From Lachnospiraceae bacterium (GTDB lineage Bacteria > Bacillota > Clostridia > Lachnospirales > Lachnospiraceae), in NCBI GenBank assembly GCA_022510605.1, contig JAFLTB010000028.1:1-33269 (forward strand): DNA of 33,269 nt, in the 5' to 3' direction. The notes under the pieces are model-generated. The model was not told where the DNA came from. It did no database searches and saw nothing but the letters and a program-made list of their open reading frames with translations. The position numbers and the translations under genes were made by a program. Below are positions 1 through 6,152 of this stretch, piece after piece. Each line of letters begins with the position of its first letter. Position 1 is the first letter of the stretch.

Positions 1-325
1 TTCGAACCGGCAACGCTTCGCGTTAAGGTTCTCACTGATTGGATTCTTTCTCTTGCTTTAACTCTGTTTACCGCCCAAGCCGCTTCAAGAGATGCAAAAC
101 AAGGACGGTATTATAAAATGCGGGTATCAAATAATGTGAGTATCCAATATTGCGTCATGCGAGGATTGTTCCCGCACACCTGGGGGCCAGAGTTCAACAG
201 TTGGAGATTGTTGCCTTCGCCTGTTAAATAATCTTTGTTTTGCTCAAATCAAAAAACCACAAATCAGCGAGAACCTTAAACGCGTAAGCGTTACCGGTTC
301 GAGTCGATTTGTGATTTTTTGATTG
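1..325. repeat. Pair of palindromic repeats in opposite orientation around about 200 bp of unassigned DNA
   Basis: This gene-free stretch carries two related imperfect palindromes. The left one (4-29) has arms GAACC/GGTTC around AACGC-TTC-GCGTT. The right one (271-300) has the same GAACC/GGTTC arms around AACGC-GTAA-GCGTT. Read as reverse complements, 1-40 and 262-303 match closely, including the adjoining CTGATT, so the copies are inverted relative to each other. The right copy is extended by a second pairing, 245-265 with 306-325. The DNA between (about 41-240) holds no convincing reading frame. It has minor inverted repeats such as CAACA/TGTTG near 197-215, but I cannot match it to a known RNA family. 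The layout resembles a REP doublet or miniature element; the left flank lies outside the window. Confidence 0.55.
245..325 (-). terminator. Long hairpin downstream of comEB, possible terminator
   Basis: On the minus strand, 30 bases after the comEB stop, a long hairpin can form. Its outer stem pairs 306-325 with 245-265 with one mismatch and one bulge. Its inner stem is GAACC/GGTTC plus AACGC/GCGTT with a GTAA-type loop. A run of six T on the minus strand (251-256) lies within the outer 3' arm, so termination could occur there. It is also the right-hand copy of the palindromic repeat pair, so a terminator role is inferred from position only. Confidence 0.35.
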
Positions 326-354
326 CCAAGCCAAAACACAGATTTTTAACTGAA

Positions 355-837
355 CTAAAGCAACAACTCCAGCTGTTTCTCTGGCTCACCATAGGGCCGG
401 GCAATAATCCCTGCTGAGCGCATCATCTTCTTGGCCGCCATCACAGACGGTGTGTCAGAGTATTTATCCTCCATGTAAATTACCTCCCGGATGCCGGACT
501 GAATCAGCGCCTTCGTACATTCATTACAGGGGAACAGGGTAGTGTAAATCCGCGCGCCCTTTAAGTTGGTTCCGGTGTAATTTAACAGAGCGTTTAATTC
601 CGCATGGCAGACGTAGAGGTATTTTGTATCCATAGGATTTTCGCCATCACGCTCCCAGGGATAGTCATCATCGGAACAGCCATGGGGCATGCCGTTGTAG
701 CCCACGGAAAGAATTTTATTATCTGTACCTACAATACAGGCTCCCACACTGGTATTCGGGTCCTTGCTCCGCATAGCGGAGAGTTTGGCAATTCCCATAA
801 AATACTGATCCCAGGAAAGATAGTCCTGTCGTTTCAT
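355..837 (-). CDS. comEB: Deoxycytidylate (dCMP) deaminase, ComEB family
   Basis: This enzyme deaminates dCMP to dUMP, feeding thymidylate synthesis in the cytosol. The 160-residue protein has the full zinc-dependent cytidine deaminase signature. The first motif is CHAE with zinc ligand His78 and catalytic Glu80. The second is PCNEC with zinc ligands Cys104 and Cys107. The N-terminal DPNTSVGACIV and GYNGMP segments are typical of dCMP rather than free cytidine deaminases, and the length is normal for the family. The ATG at 837 is preceded by GGGAGG at a suitable distance. The gene follows rpsT on the same strand, but a good intrinsic terminator lies between them, so it probably has its own promoter, which I could not locate. 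The function call is firm. A competence role, suggested by the Bacillus name comEB, is not implied here. Confidence 0.95.
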   Translation of the reverse strand: MKRQDYLSWDQYFMGIAKLSAMRSKDPNTSVGACIVGTDNKILSVGYNGMPHGCSDDDYPWERDGENPMDTKYLYVCHAELNALLNYTGTNLKGARIYTTLFPCNECTKALIQSGIREVIYMEDKYSDTPSVMAAKKMMRSAGIIARPYGEPEKQLELLL

Positions 838-863
838 CCTATTGTCCTCCCTTATATATTGGC

Positions 864-892
864 GTTACCGAGGCCGTCTGGGCAACGGTAAC
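864..892 (-). other. Stem-loop in the comEB leader
   Basis: GTTACCG (864-870) pairs perfectly with CGGTAAC (886-892), and a smaller GCC/GGC stem lies inside. On the minus strand it sits about 10 bases upstream of the comEB ribosome binding site. No T-run follows on the minus strand, so it is not a terminator in that direction. It may influence comEB mRNA stability or translation; no known regulatory RNA is recognised. Confidence 0.35.
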
Positions 893-904
893 AGATTTTA
901 TGCC

Positions 905-935
905 AAAAAACAGATACCACATGTCATGGTATCTG
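905..935 (-). terminator. Intrinsic terminator of rpsT
   Basis: On the minus strand a perfect 9-bp stem CAGATACCA/TGGTATCTG with a 7-base loop is followed directly by six T (complement of 905-910). It lies downstream of rpsT and upstream of comEB. A second stem-loop, GAGCGAC/GTCGCTC at 954-960 and 971-977, lies between rpsT and this terminator and has no T-run. Confidence 0.85.
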
Positions 936-1030
936 TTGTCTTATTGGACATAAGAGCGACTCGCTTTAGGGTCGCTCGTTGTTTATATGACGGGTAGAAT
1001 TGTAGTTGCAGTACGACTGCCCTCTACATA

Positions 1031-1294
1031 TTACGCAAGTTTGTTTACAGCAATTGTCATGCGGGAAACTTTTCTTGCACAGGTATTTTTGTGATAAATA
1101 CCTTTTCTCATAGCCTTGTCAAGTTCAGAGACAGCGTTTTTTAATGCTGCTTCTGCGGCGGCTTTATCCTGTGCCTCAATCGCAGCGTATACTTTCTTAA
1201 TCGCAGTCTTAACTTTAGAACGAATCGCTTTATTTCTTGCGGTTCTCTTTTCAGCAACAAGAATTCTTTTCTTTGCAGACTTAATATTTGCCAA
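1031..1294 (-). CDS. rpsT: 30S ribosomal protein S20
   Basis: S20 is a primary 16S rRNA-binding protein of the small ribosomal subunit. The 87-residue product starts (M)ANIKSAKKRI, the usual S20 N terminus, continues with the basic RNARNKAIRSKVKT-type helix and ends with the conserved KNTCARKVSRM segment. The start chosen is TTG at 1294-1292. It is preceded by GGAGGTG at 8 bases and gives the family N terminus exactly. The in-frame ATG 23 codons upstream would add residues foreign to the family. A UUG start is also known for E. coli rpsT, where it keeps expression low and autoregulated. The gene has its own near-consensus promoter and an intrinsic terminator, so it is probably monocistronic. 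It is divergent from gpr. Confidence 0.96.
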   Translation of the reverse strand: MANIKSAKKRILVAEKRTARNKAIRSKVKTAIKKVYAAIEAQDKAAAEAALKNAVSELDKAMRKGIYHKNTCARKVSRMTIAVNKLA

Positions 1295-1371
1295 TTCTAA
1301 CACCTCCATCACATTATTAATCCATGTGTCTGGCTGGTCGGACACGGACGACAGCACAAACATACTCGTTT

Positions 1372-1400
1372 ATCATAGTATAGATTCCCTGGAATGTCAA
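1372..1400 (-). promoter_or_regulatory. Housekeeping (sigma-A type) promoter of rpsT
   Basis: On the minus strand the -35 box TTGACA (complement of 1395-1400) and the -10 box TATGAT (complement of 1372-1377) are separated by exactly 17 bases. Transcription would start near 1365, giving a leader of about 70 bases before the TTG start of rpsT. Confidence 0.8.
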
Positions 1401-1417
1401 GCAGTTTTTGAAAAAAG

Positions 1418-1446
1418 GCATAAAAGCAGAAAAACAGGGGATAGTA
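1418..1446 (+). promoter_or_regulatory. Possible forespore (sigma-G/F type) promoter of gpr
   Basis: GCATA at 1418-1422 fits the -35 class of forespore sigma factors. GATAGTA at 1440-1446, 17 bases downstream, partly fits the sigma-G -10 class. Forespore expression of gpr is established in Bacillus; the exact boxes here are a tentative reading with mismatches in the -10. Confidence 0.35.
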
Positions 1447-1502
1447 GGGAAGAAAAATCAATGGAAAATTTCAAGAGAAAAGGCAGAAAGCGAGGCGGCA
1501 AC

Positions 1503-2408
1503 ATGGCAGAAAAAAGAACAGACCTGGCGCTGGAGGCACGAGAGAGTTTTCCCAGAGGGCATGTGGAAGTACAGGGAGTGGTATTGGAAAAACACTATTG
1601 CGAGGAGGGGCAGGCCCAGATTACTATGGTGAAAATCAAAGACGATGCCGGGAGCAAGGCCATGAAAAAGCCCAAGGGTACTTATATTACGATTGAATCG
1701 GAACTGATGTTACGGGAAGAAGCAGACAGAGAGCCGCTGCTTCTCTGCATTTGTGAACAGCTGGAAAAAATGATCGGGAAAATGAAGCAAAAGTCTGTGT
1801 TAATTGTGGGACTTGGCAACCGGGAGGTGACCTCGGACTCCCTGGGACCGAAAATGACGGAAAATCTTTTTATAACCAGACATCTCGAAAAGGAGTTGGG
1901 AAGTTCCTTTATGGAGCAGAATGAATATGGCTGTGTCAGCGCCATTGCGCCGGGGGTTATGGCCCAGACTGGTATTGAAACCAGTGAAATTTTAGAGGGA
2001 ATCATCAAAAAGACCAAGCCGGATTTGGTAATAGCAGTGGACGCTTTGGCAGCCCGGAGCGTTAAGCGCCTTTGTACTACCGTGCAGATTACCGATACCG
2101 GGATTTCGCCGGGAGGCGGTGTGGGAAATAGGCGGCGGGAGTTATCTGAAAAAAGCCTGGGGGTTCCTGTGGTGGCAATTGGAGTGCCTACAGTGGTAGA
2201 TGCCGGAACGATTATTGGCGACCATCTGGAACATGTGCTGGAGAAGCAGGGGTACTCGGAGCAGGAGATAGAACAGTTCCTCAGTGAAATACTTACTGGG
2301 GACACGGAAAATGTCATGGTGACGCCCAAAAATATCGATGCCTCCGTGGGGAGAATCAGCAGGGATTTGGCGGATGTGTTGAATCACTGCTTTCAGAAAA
2401 AGGGATAA
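1503..2408 (+). CDS. gpr: Spore germination protease GPR
   Basis: GPR degrades the small acid-soluble proteins that coat spore DNA, supplying amino acids at germination. It is made as a zymogen in the forespore. The 301-residue product keeps the family blocks: RTDLALEARE near the N terminus (the zymogen processing region), SVLIVGLGNREVT, SLGPKMTENL, IAPGVMAQTGIETSEI, VIAVDALAARS and SPGGGVGNRR, and it ends with NVMVTPKNID. It is shorter than the roughly 370-residue Bacillus protein, lacking part of a C-terminal insertion. The ATG at 1503 has GAGG 7 bases upstream. An in-frame ATG at 1461 would add 14 residues, but it lies too close to the candidate promoter at 1418-1446. The gene is followed by spoIIP after 45 bases, the same pairing as in Bacillus. 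Confidence 0.93.
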   Translation: MAEKRTDLALEARESFPRGHVEVQGVVLEKHYCEEGQAQITMVKIKDDAGSKAMKKPKGTYITIESELMLREEADREPLLLCICEQLEKMIGKMKQKSVLIVGLGNREVTSDSLGPKMTENLFITRHLEKELGSSFMEQNEYGCVSAIAPGVMAQTGIETSEILEGIIKKTKPDLVIAVDALAARSVKRLCTTVQITDTGISPGGGVGNRRRELSEKSLGVPVVAIGVPTVVDAGTIIGDHLEHVLEKQGYSEQEIEQFLSEILTGDTENVMVTPKNIDASVGRISRDLADVLNHCFQKKG

Positions 2409-2453
2409 ACAGAGGGCCCGGCTCATATACTGTAGGAGAACCGGGAGGTAGGC

Positions 2454-3620
2454 ATGAGAAAGTTGATTGGCAGAATTTTGGGAGGGGTTTTGGTGGCTGC
2501 TTTTGCCGGCAGCCTTTTTATGGTTAGCGAAATACCACGGATAGAGAGCATGAGTCAGTTAGGAGAACTTTTGTTATCTCAGTCCGATATTGCCTACGAA
2601 GATGGACAAGGCGGGCAGAGTATGTTAGCAGAGGTGATGGGGGGAGAGGAATATTTTTACGGCTCAGGAAAAGCGGAAACAGAGCAGGCGCTGGTGCTGG
2701 CAGAAAATGAGCGGGAAAACCAGGGAGATGAGGAAAATGCCCGGAGTTCCGCTGACCGGATATCAGGAGATGTTTATAATCAAAACAGTGCCCAGACTCT
2801 GAACCAACCCACCGGAAATACCGATGGCGTCCGTACCAGTAATGTCTATGTGGAAAAACTGAAAAATACACTGGACACCAAATATCTATGGAAAAAATTT
2901 TACATAGTGGACTCTACTACTTCAGTGACAAAGGATTTATTTGACGTAAAAACATTGCTGGAGACCCAACTCACTATGTCGAAGAAGAAGGGGAAAAAGC
3001 AGATTTTAATTTACCACACCCATGGGGCTTCGGAATATTTTTCAGACAGCCGTAAAAACAAAATTGAAGATTCCATTGTGGGAGTGGGGACAGAGTTGGC
3101 AAAGGAACTGGAAAAAAAGGGATATGGGGTCTATCACGATACGAAGCGGTATGACCTGATTAACGGCAAACTGGAGCGGAGTCTTGCCTATAACAATGCA
3201 CTGGAGGGAGTCCAGGCAATTAAGAGCCAGTATCCGGATATGGAAGTGCTGATTGACTTGCACCGGGATTCTGTGGGACAGGGGAAGCACACCTATACTA
3301 CCATTTATGGAAAAAAAACAGCCATTGTCATGTTTTTTAATGGAATGAGCCGGAATAAAACGGGACCGATTTCCTATCTGTATAATTCCAATTTACAGTC
3401 CAATCTGGCTTTCAGCCTCCAGTTAAAATGCAAGGCCATGGAATACTATGACGGTTTTACCAAGCCTATTTATCTAAAGGGTTACCGGTATAATCTGCAT
3501 CTTGCCAGACGTGCTCTGCTCATTGAACTTGGGAATGAAAACAATACAGTACAGGAGGCAAAAAATGCCGCCGCTCCTTTGGCAGATGTACTGGATAAGG
3601 TACTTTCCGGTAAAGGTTAA
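2454..3620 (+). CDS. spoIIP: Stage II sporulation protein P (engulfment peptidoglycan hydrolase)
   Basis: SpoIIP works with SpoIID and SpoIIM at the septum during engulfment, cutting peptidoglycan cross-links as an amidase/endopeptidase. The 388-residue protein has an N-terminal membrane anchor (about residues 4-26). A low-complexity acidic linker runs from about 50 to 130. The SpoIIP domain follows from about 145 to 385. The hallmark metal/catalytic segment ILIYHTHGASEYF includes His188 and His190, and a later DLHRDS motif and a C-terminal LLIELGNENNT block are also typical. The length is close to Bacillus SpoIIP (about 400). The ATG is preceded by GGGAGGT. A hairpin CCCGG/CCGGG (about 2418-2446) overlaps the region just before the binding site. 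It is probably co-expressed with, or follows, gpr. Its 3' end is only 3 bases from the convergent regulator gene. Confidence 0.95.
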   Translation: MRKLIGRILGGVLVAAFAGSLFMVSEIPRIESMSQLGELLLSQSDIAYEDGQGGQSMLAEVMGGEEYFYGSGKAETEQALVLAENERENQGDEENARSSADRISGDVYNQNSAQTLNQPTGNTDGVRTSNVYVEKLKNTLDTKYLWKKFYIVDSTTSVTKDLFDVKTLLETQLTMSKKKGKKQILIYHTHGASEYFSDSRKNKIEDSIVGVGTELAKELEKKGYGVYHDTKRYDLINGKLERSLAYNNALEGVQAIKSQYPDMEVLIDLHRDSVGQGKHTYTTIYGKKTAIVMFFNGMSRNKTGPISYLYNSNLQSNLAFSLQLKCKAMEYYDGFTKPIYLKGYRYNLHLARRALLIELGNENNTVQEAKNAAAPLADVLDKVLSGKG

Positions 3621-3623
3621 AAA

Positions 3624-4001
3624 CTATTTCTGGCCAGTATTTTGAAGCTGGTTGCCTTTGGCATAAATGTAGGCGGTGTTACATAGATTGTTAAATTGTT
3701 CGGGGGATAACTGGCGGCAGTAGTGAAACAATCGGTGATAATCGTATTCGATAGCAGTGGAGAGACGGTCGGCGGGTCTTGCCTCCACATCCTTTATGAA
3801 GCGGCTAAAAGAAATCTCAAGACCGCTGGTGATTTTTCGCATAGTAGAAAGTTTGGAATCCGTTTCTCCGCGTTCGATTTTTCCAATGGTATTTTTATCA
3901 CATTCCGTCCGGTCTCCCAATTCTTCCTGGCTGAGCCCTGCGATAGAACGGTATTTCCGGAGGGATAAGCCCACCCGGATTAAAAAATCGGTGTCTTTCA
4001 T
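3624..4001 (-). CDS. XRE-family (helix-turn-helix) transcriptional regulator
   Basis: This 125-residue cytoplasmic protein has an N-terminal Cro/CI-type DNA-binding domain (about residues 8-68). Recognisable parts are LRKYRSIAGLSQEELGDRT, the recognition helix DKNTIGKIERGE, and a KITSGLEISFSRFI helix. The C-terminal half (70-125) is short and of unknown fold, probably for dimerisation. The ATG at 4001 is preceded by GAGGAT on the minus strand, and a TTGAGA/TAGAAT promoter lies about 50 bases upstream. It is divergent from a second XRE gene plus a LytTR gene, and a palindromic operator candidate lies between them. It is probably a repressor of itself and/or the divergent pair. Its natural signal and regulon cannot be told from sequence. 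Confidence 0.85.
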   Translation of the reverse strand: MKDTDFLIRVGLSLRKYRSIAGLSQEELGDRTECDKNTIGKIERGETDSKLSTMRKITSGLEISFSRFIKDVEARPADRLSTAIEYDYHRLFHYCRQLSPEQFNNLCNTAYIYAKGNQLQNTGQK

Positions 4002-4048
4002 AGGTTATCCTCATTTCTGCGCGGCAATAAACCGAGCGTTCTATTACC

Positions 4049-4076
4049 ATTCTAAAAAAAATAAAAAAATTCTCAA
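4049..4076 (-). promoter_or_regulatory. Promoter of the minus-strand XRE regulator
   Basis: On the minus strand the -35 box TTGAGA (complement of 4071-4076) and the -10 box TAGAAT (complement of 4049-4054) are 16 bases apart. The spacer is almost pure T, which should make it flexible or bent. The leader to the ATG would be about 40 bases. Confidence 0.6.
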
Positions 4077-4108
4077 CACACTAAAATGGGTACTTGAATT
4101 ATGGTATG

Positions 4109-4175
4109 AACCACTGTAGTGGTTAAGAAAAAAGGAAAAGTAAAAAACTTTATCGGCGCTTTTCACGAAAAAGCG
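4109..4175. promoter_or_regulatory. Operator-like palindromes in the divergent regulator control region
   Basis: AACCACTGTAGTGGTT at 4109-4124 is a perfect inverted repeat of 7-base arms around a 2-base centre, a typical size for an XRE dimer site. A second symmetric sequence, CGCTTTT (4157-4163) and AAAAGCG (4169-4175), lies 33 bases further on. Both fall between the two divergent XRE promoters. I see no gene in 4002-4280; an open frame running in from 4119 lacks a ribosome binding site. The binding protein is inferred, most simply one of the two neighbouring XRE products. Confidence 0.5.
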
Positions 4176-4229
4176 TATTTTGTCGTTTTACGCCAAAAAA
4201 AGTTGTGGTGCGAACTATCTTTTTGGGCT

Positions 4230-4246
4230 GAAAATTGGTATGATAT
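4230..4246 (+). promoter_or_regulatory. Extended -10 promoter of the XRE-LytTR pair
   Basis: TATGAT at 4239-4244 is preceded by TG at -15/-14 (TTGG just upstream), giving an extended -10. No good -35 is present 17 bases upstream, which is common for extended -10 promoters or those needing an activator. The leader to the ATG at 4281 would be about 30 bases. Confidence 0.5.
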
Positions 4247-4280
4247 AAGCAGCCGTATAGCAGAAAAAAGAGGAGGAGAT

Positions 4281-4607
4281 ATGGTTTACGAAGAAAATGA
4301 ACGGATTGGGAAACGGCTGAAAAAAATTCGCCAGAATGCCGGGCTGGACTATCCCGATATGGCAGAGGTGTTAGAGGTCAGCGAAGGGCATTACCGGAAA
4401 ATTGAACGGGGTGTCTATGGGCTGGATGTAAAAAAGATTATTATGCTCTATCAGAAGATGAAAGTGGACCCTTTGTATCTGCTGACGGGAAAACGGGGGA
4501 TGGACACGCCTTATAAACCTCATTCCCTGAAGGCAGATAAGAACACCATTGTATGCGAACTTTTGGATTATTGTAAGAAGCAGCTGGCAGACACAGGGGA
4601 GGAGTAG
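4281..4607 (+). CDS. Small XRE-family transcriptional regulator
   Basis: This 108-residue protein is little more than a Cro/CI-type DNA-binding domain (about 7-70). It has IGKRLKKIRQNAGLDYPDMAEVL, the recognition helix SEGHYRKIERGV, then a C-terminal helix of about 35 residues. The helix-turn-helix departs from the canonical SQEELA form (DYPDMAEVLEVSEGHYRK). The ATG at 4281 follows an excellent AGGAGGAG site. A longer in-frame ATG at 4119 is rejected because it has no such site and its extension looks non-coding. The stop codon is one base from the TTG start of the LytTR regulator gene, so the two are almost certainly translated from one mRNA. Role unknown; it may act with, or be controlled by, the LytTR protein and the divergent XRE. 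Confidence 0.82.
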   Translation: MVYEENERIGKRLKKIRQNAGLDYPDMAEVLEVSEGHYRKIERGVYGLDVKKIIMLYQKMKVDPLYLLTGKRGMDTPYKPHSLKADKNTIVCELLDYCKKQLADTGEE

Positions 4608-4608
4608 A

Positions 4609-5295
4609 TTGAAAGAAGTATTTATATTTTCAGGCGAAAGACAGCTGGAGGCAGGCTCCCATCGTCATAGCCTCTATATCGCCCATGATGTGGAGACGGC
4701 AAAAGAGATTCTCTGCCATCAGAAGTATTGTCTGATTCTGATTGATCTGGTTGCACAGCCGGAGAAGGGAATGGAACTGGCCCGCTTTATCCGGGGACTT
4801 CCTGGGCACTATCTGACGCCTATTGTATTTCTGGCCGAGAATTTCCAGTATGAAAGGCAGGCATTCCACGAGATTCACTGTTATGACTATCTGATAAAAC
4901 CCATTTGCAAGGAGGACATTATTCAGATAATATATTTGTATCTCACCCGTCTTTTTCCGGAAAAAAAGGGAGAAATTATGCGCTTTCGCATTCATGGCGC
5001 CACGTATCTGGTAAATATCAAGGACATCATTTATATGGAAACCATGAACCGTTCTGTTTTTGTTCACATGACAGCAGGTAAGATTATTGAAGTTCCCTAT
5101 CTGAAACTTCAGGATTGTGTAAAAGAACATGGGGACACTTTTATTCAGTGTCACCGCTCAATACTGGTCAATCGTGACTATGTTCGTGGAATTGACGGGC
5201 TGAGACGCCGTCTGGAGCTGGCAGGGTGTCCAGACCGGGTGGAAATCGGCCGTACCTTTGAGCAAAAAATCCGGCAGGAGTTTGAAGCATGGTAG
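4609..5295 (+). CDS. LytTR-type response regulator with an atypical receiver domain
   Basis: This 228-residue two-domain transcription factor has an N-terminal receiver-like domain (about 1-115) and a C-terminal LytTR DNA-binding domain (about 124-228). The LytTR domain shows DIIYMETMNRSVFVH and the hallmark FIQCHRSILVN. The receiver has the phosphoacceptor position Asp46 (LILIDL) and the conserved Lys97 (DYLIKP). It lacks the pair of acidic residues normally at the end of the first strand, since VFIFSGERQ stands there. Magnesium-dependent phosphorylation may therefore be altered. The start is TTG at 4609, with GGGGAGGAG 5-6 bases upstream and one base after the preceding stop. No histidine kinase gene lies nearby. 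LytTR regulators commonly control virulence factors, bacteriocins or competence; the target here is unknown. Confidence 0.87.
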   Translation: MKEVFIFSGERQLEAGSHRHSLYIAHDVETAKEILCHQKYCLILIDLVAQPEKGMELARFIRGLPGHYLTPIVFLAENFQYERQAFHEIHCYDYLIKPICKEDIIQIIYLYLTRLFPEKKGEIMRFRIHGATYLVNIKDIIYMETMNRSVFVHMTAGKIIEVPYLKLQDCVKEHGDTFIQCHRSILVNRDYVRGIDGLRRRLELAGCPDRVEIGRTFEQKIRQEFEAW

Positions 5296-5334
5296 CGCCA
5301 TCTAAGTTTGACGGAAGAAGGGAGAGGAAGTATA

Positions 5335-5424
5335 ATGATACTGCGCAGAAAAAGAAGAATGGAGACAGAGGATGAAAGAGATTTTTTTAATCCGGCACGG
5401 GAGACAGTGCAGCAAGCTTTGTAA
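5335..5424 (+). CDS. Possible 29-residue leader peptide overlapping the phosphatase start
   Basis: An ATG at 5335 has a good GGAGAGGA site 6 bases upstream and opens a 29-codon frame ending at 5424. It overlaps the first 53 bases of the histidine phosphatase gene in another frame. The peptide is very basic at its N terminus (MILRRKRR). It could couple translation of the downstream gene, or be chance. No homologue is recognised. Confidence 0.2.
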   Translation: MILRRKRRMETEDERDFFNPARETVQQAL

Positions 5425-6028
5425 TGTGGATGTAGAATTAGATGAAGCGGGACGGAAGCAGGCGGCATTGGTGGGAGAGCGGCTGAAAACCTATGGGCTG
5501 GAAAAACTGTATTCTTCGGAACTCATCCGGGCCAGGGAGACAGCAGAAATAATTGGAAAAAAAATAGGACTGTCCTGTGAAGTATTGCCGGATATTCAGG
5601 AGATTCATTTTGGCGGCTTTACCGGGAAAACCGATGAAGCCATCCGGGAGCAGTATGCGGATTTTCGCAGGGAGCGTTCTCTGCACCAGGCGGATTTGCC
5701 CTATCCGGAGGGGGGAGAGTGCGGCGCCGATGTGGTGCGGCGGGTCATGCCCCAGTTACATAAATTATGTCAGCGGCCGGAGATGCGAATCGGAGTAGTA
5801 ACCCATGGCGGGGTAATCCGTTCCACCTGTGCCGCTGTGCTGCAGACGGAGCAGAGACACAAATTAAAATTTGCCATGGACATGGAAAACACCAGTCTGA
5901 CCCATCTGATATATGATGAGGACAGAGGATTTTTTATTCTGGAAAGGTTCAACGATTTTGCCCATTTAGAAGGGCACCCGGAACTTCTGCGGGGAAATTG
6001 GAAGACGTCCCTGGAGCGGAACGGATAA
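5372..6028 (+). CDS. Histidine phosphatase family protein (phosphoglycerate mutase-like)
   Basis: This 218-residue cytosolic phosphatase is of the branch-1 histidine phosphatase superfamily. The catalytic LIRHGR motif (His9) sits at the extreme N terminus. The SSELIRARETAEI segment supplies Arg54. VVTHGG supplies the second catalytic His145. EIHFGGFTGK around residues 77-86 is the usual acid/base region. Substrates in the family range from phosphoglycerate and alpha-ribazole phosphate to small sugar phosphates, and nothing in the sequence or neighbourhood fixes the substrate here. The ATG at 5372 has AGACAGAGG upstream. The gap to the LytTR gene is 76 bases, so co-transcription is possible. 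The lone cobO-like gene is 10 kb away and does not support a CobC assignment. Confidence 0.88.
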   Translation: MKEIFLIRHGRQCSKLCNVDVELDEAGRKQAALVGERLKTYGLEKLYSSELIRARETAEIIGKKIGLSCEVLPDIQEIHFGGFTGKTDEAIREQYADFRRERSLHQADLPYPEGGECGADVVRRVMPQLHKLCQRPEMRIGVVTHGGVIRSTCAAVLQTEQRHKLKFAMDMENTSLTHLIYDEDRGFFILERFNDFAHLEGHPELLRGNWKTSLERNG

Positions 6029-6082
6029 AACTGGCATGGTGAAAAAATGAAAAATTGGCAGTTTCCATATTGCCAGTTATGG
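6028..6082. other. Overlapping inverted repeats between the phosphatase and aminotransferase genes
   Basis: Three short related arms can pair in mutually exclusive ways. AACTGGCA (6029-6036) pairs with TGCCAGTT (6071-6078). AAACTG (6028-6033) pairs with CAGTTT (6059-6064). TGGCA (6056-6060) pairs with TGCCA (6071-6075). No T-run follows, so this is not a plain terminator. I recognise no riboswitch family in 6029-6152. Confidence 0.3.
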
Positions 6083-6152
6083 AGTATTATAGCGGTAATT
6101 CCAGCTCAATCAAATTCAAACTTAATCATTTCAATACAGGAGGATTACTGCT

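Noticed and set aside
290-310. T-arm-like GGTTCGAGTC, suggesting a tRNA remnant
   Set aside because: The bases after it do not pair to close a T stem, no acceptor or D arm can be found, and the sequence is better explained as part of a palindrome also present at 4-29.
1116-1502. Long N-terminal extension of gpr
   Set aside because: It runs antisense through rpsT and its promoter, has no ribosome binding site at its far ATG, and GPR proteins begin just before the RTDLALEA block.
3621-3623. Bidirectional terminator between spoIIP and the convergent XRE gene
   Set aside because: The genes are three bases apart and no stem with a T-run was found across either 3' end.
4119-4280. N-terminal extension of the small XRE protein
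   Set aside because: It crosses the operator-like palindromes and the extended -10 promoter, and the only good ribosome binding site lies before the ATG at 4281.
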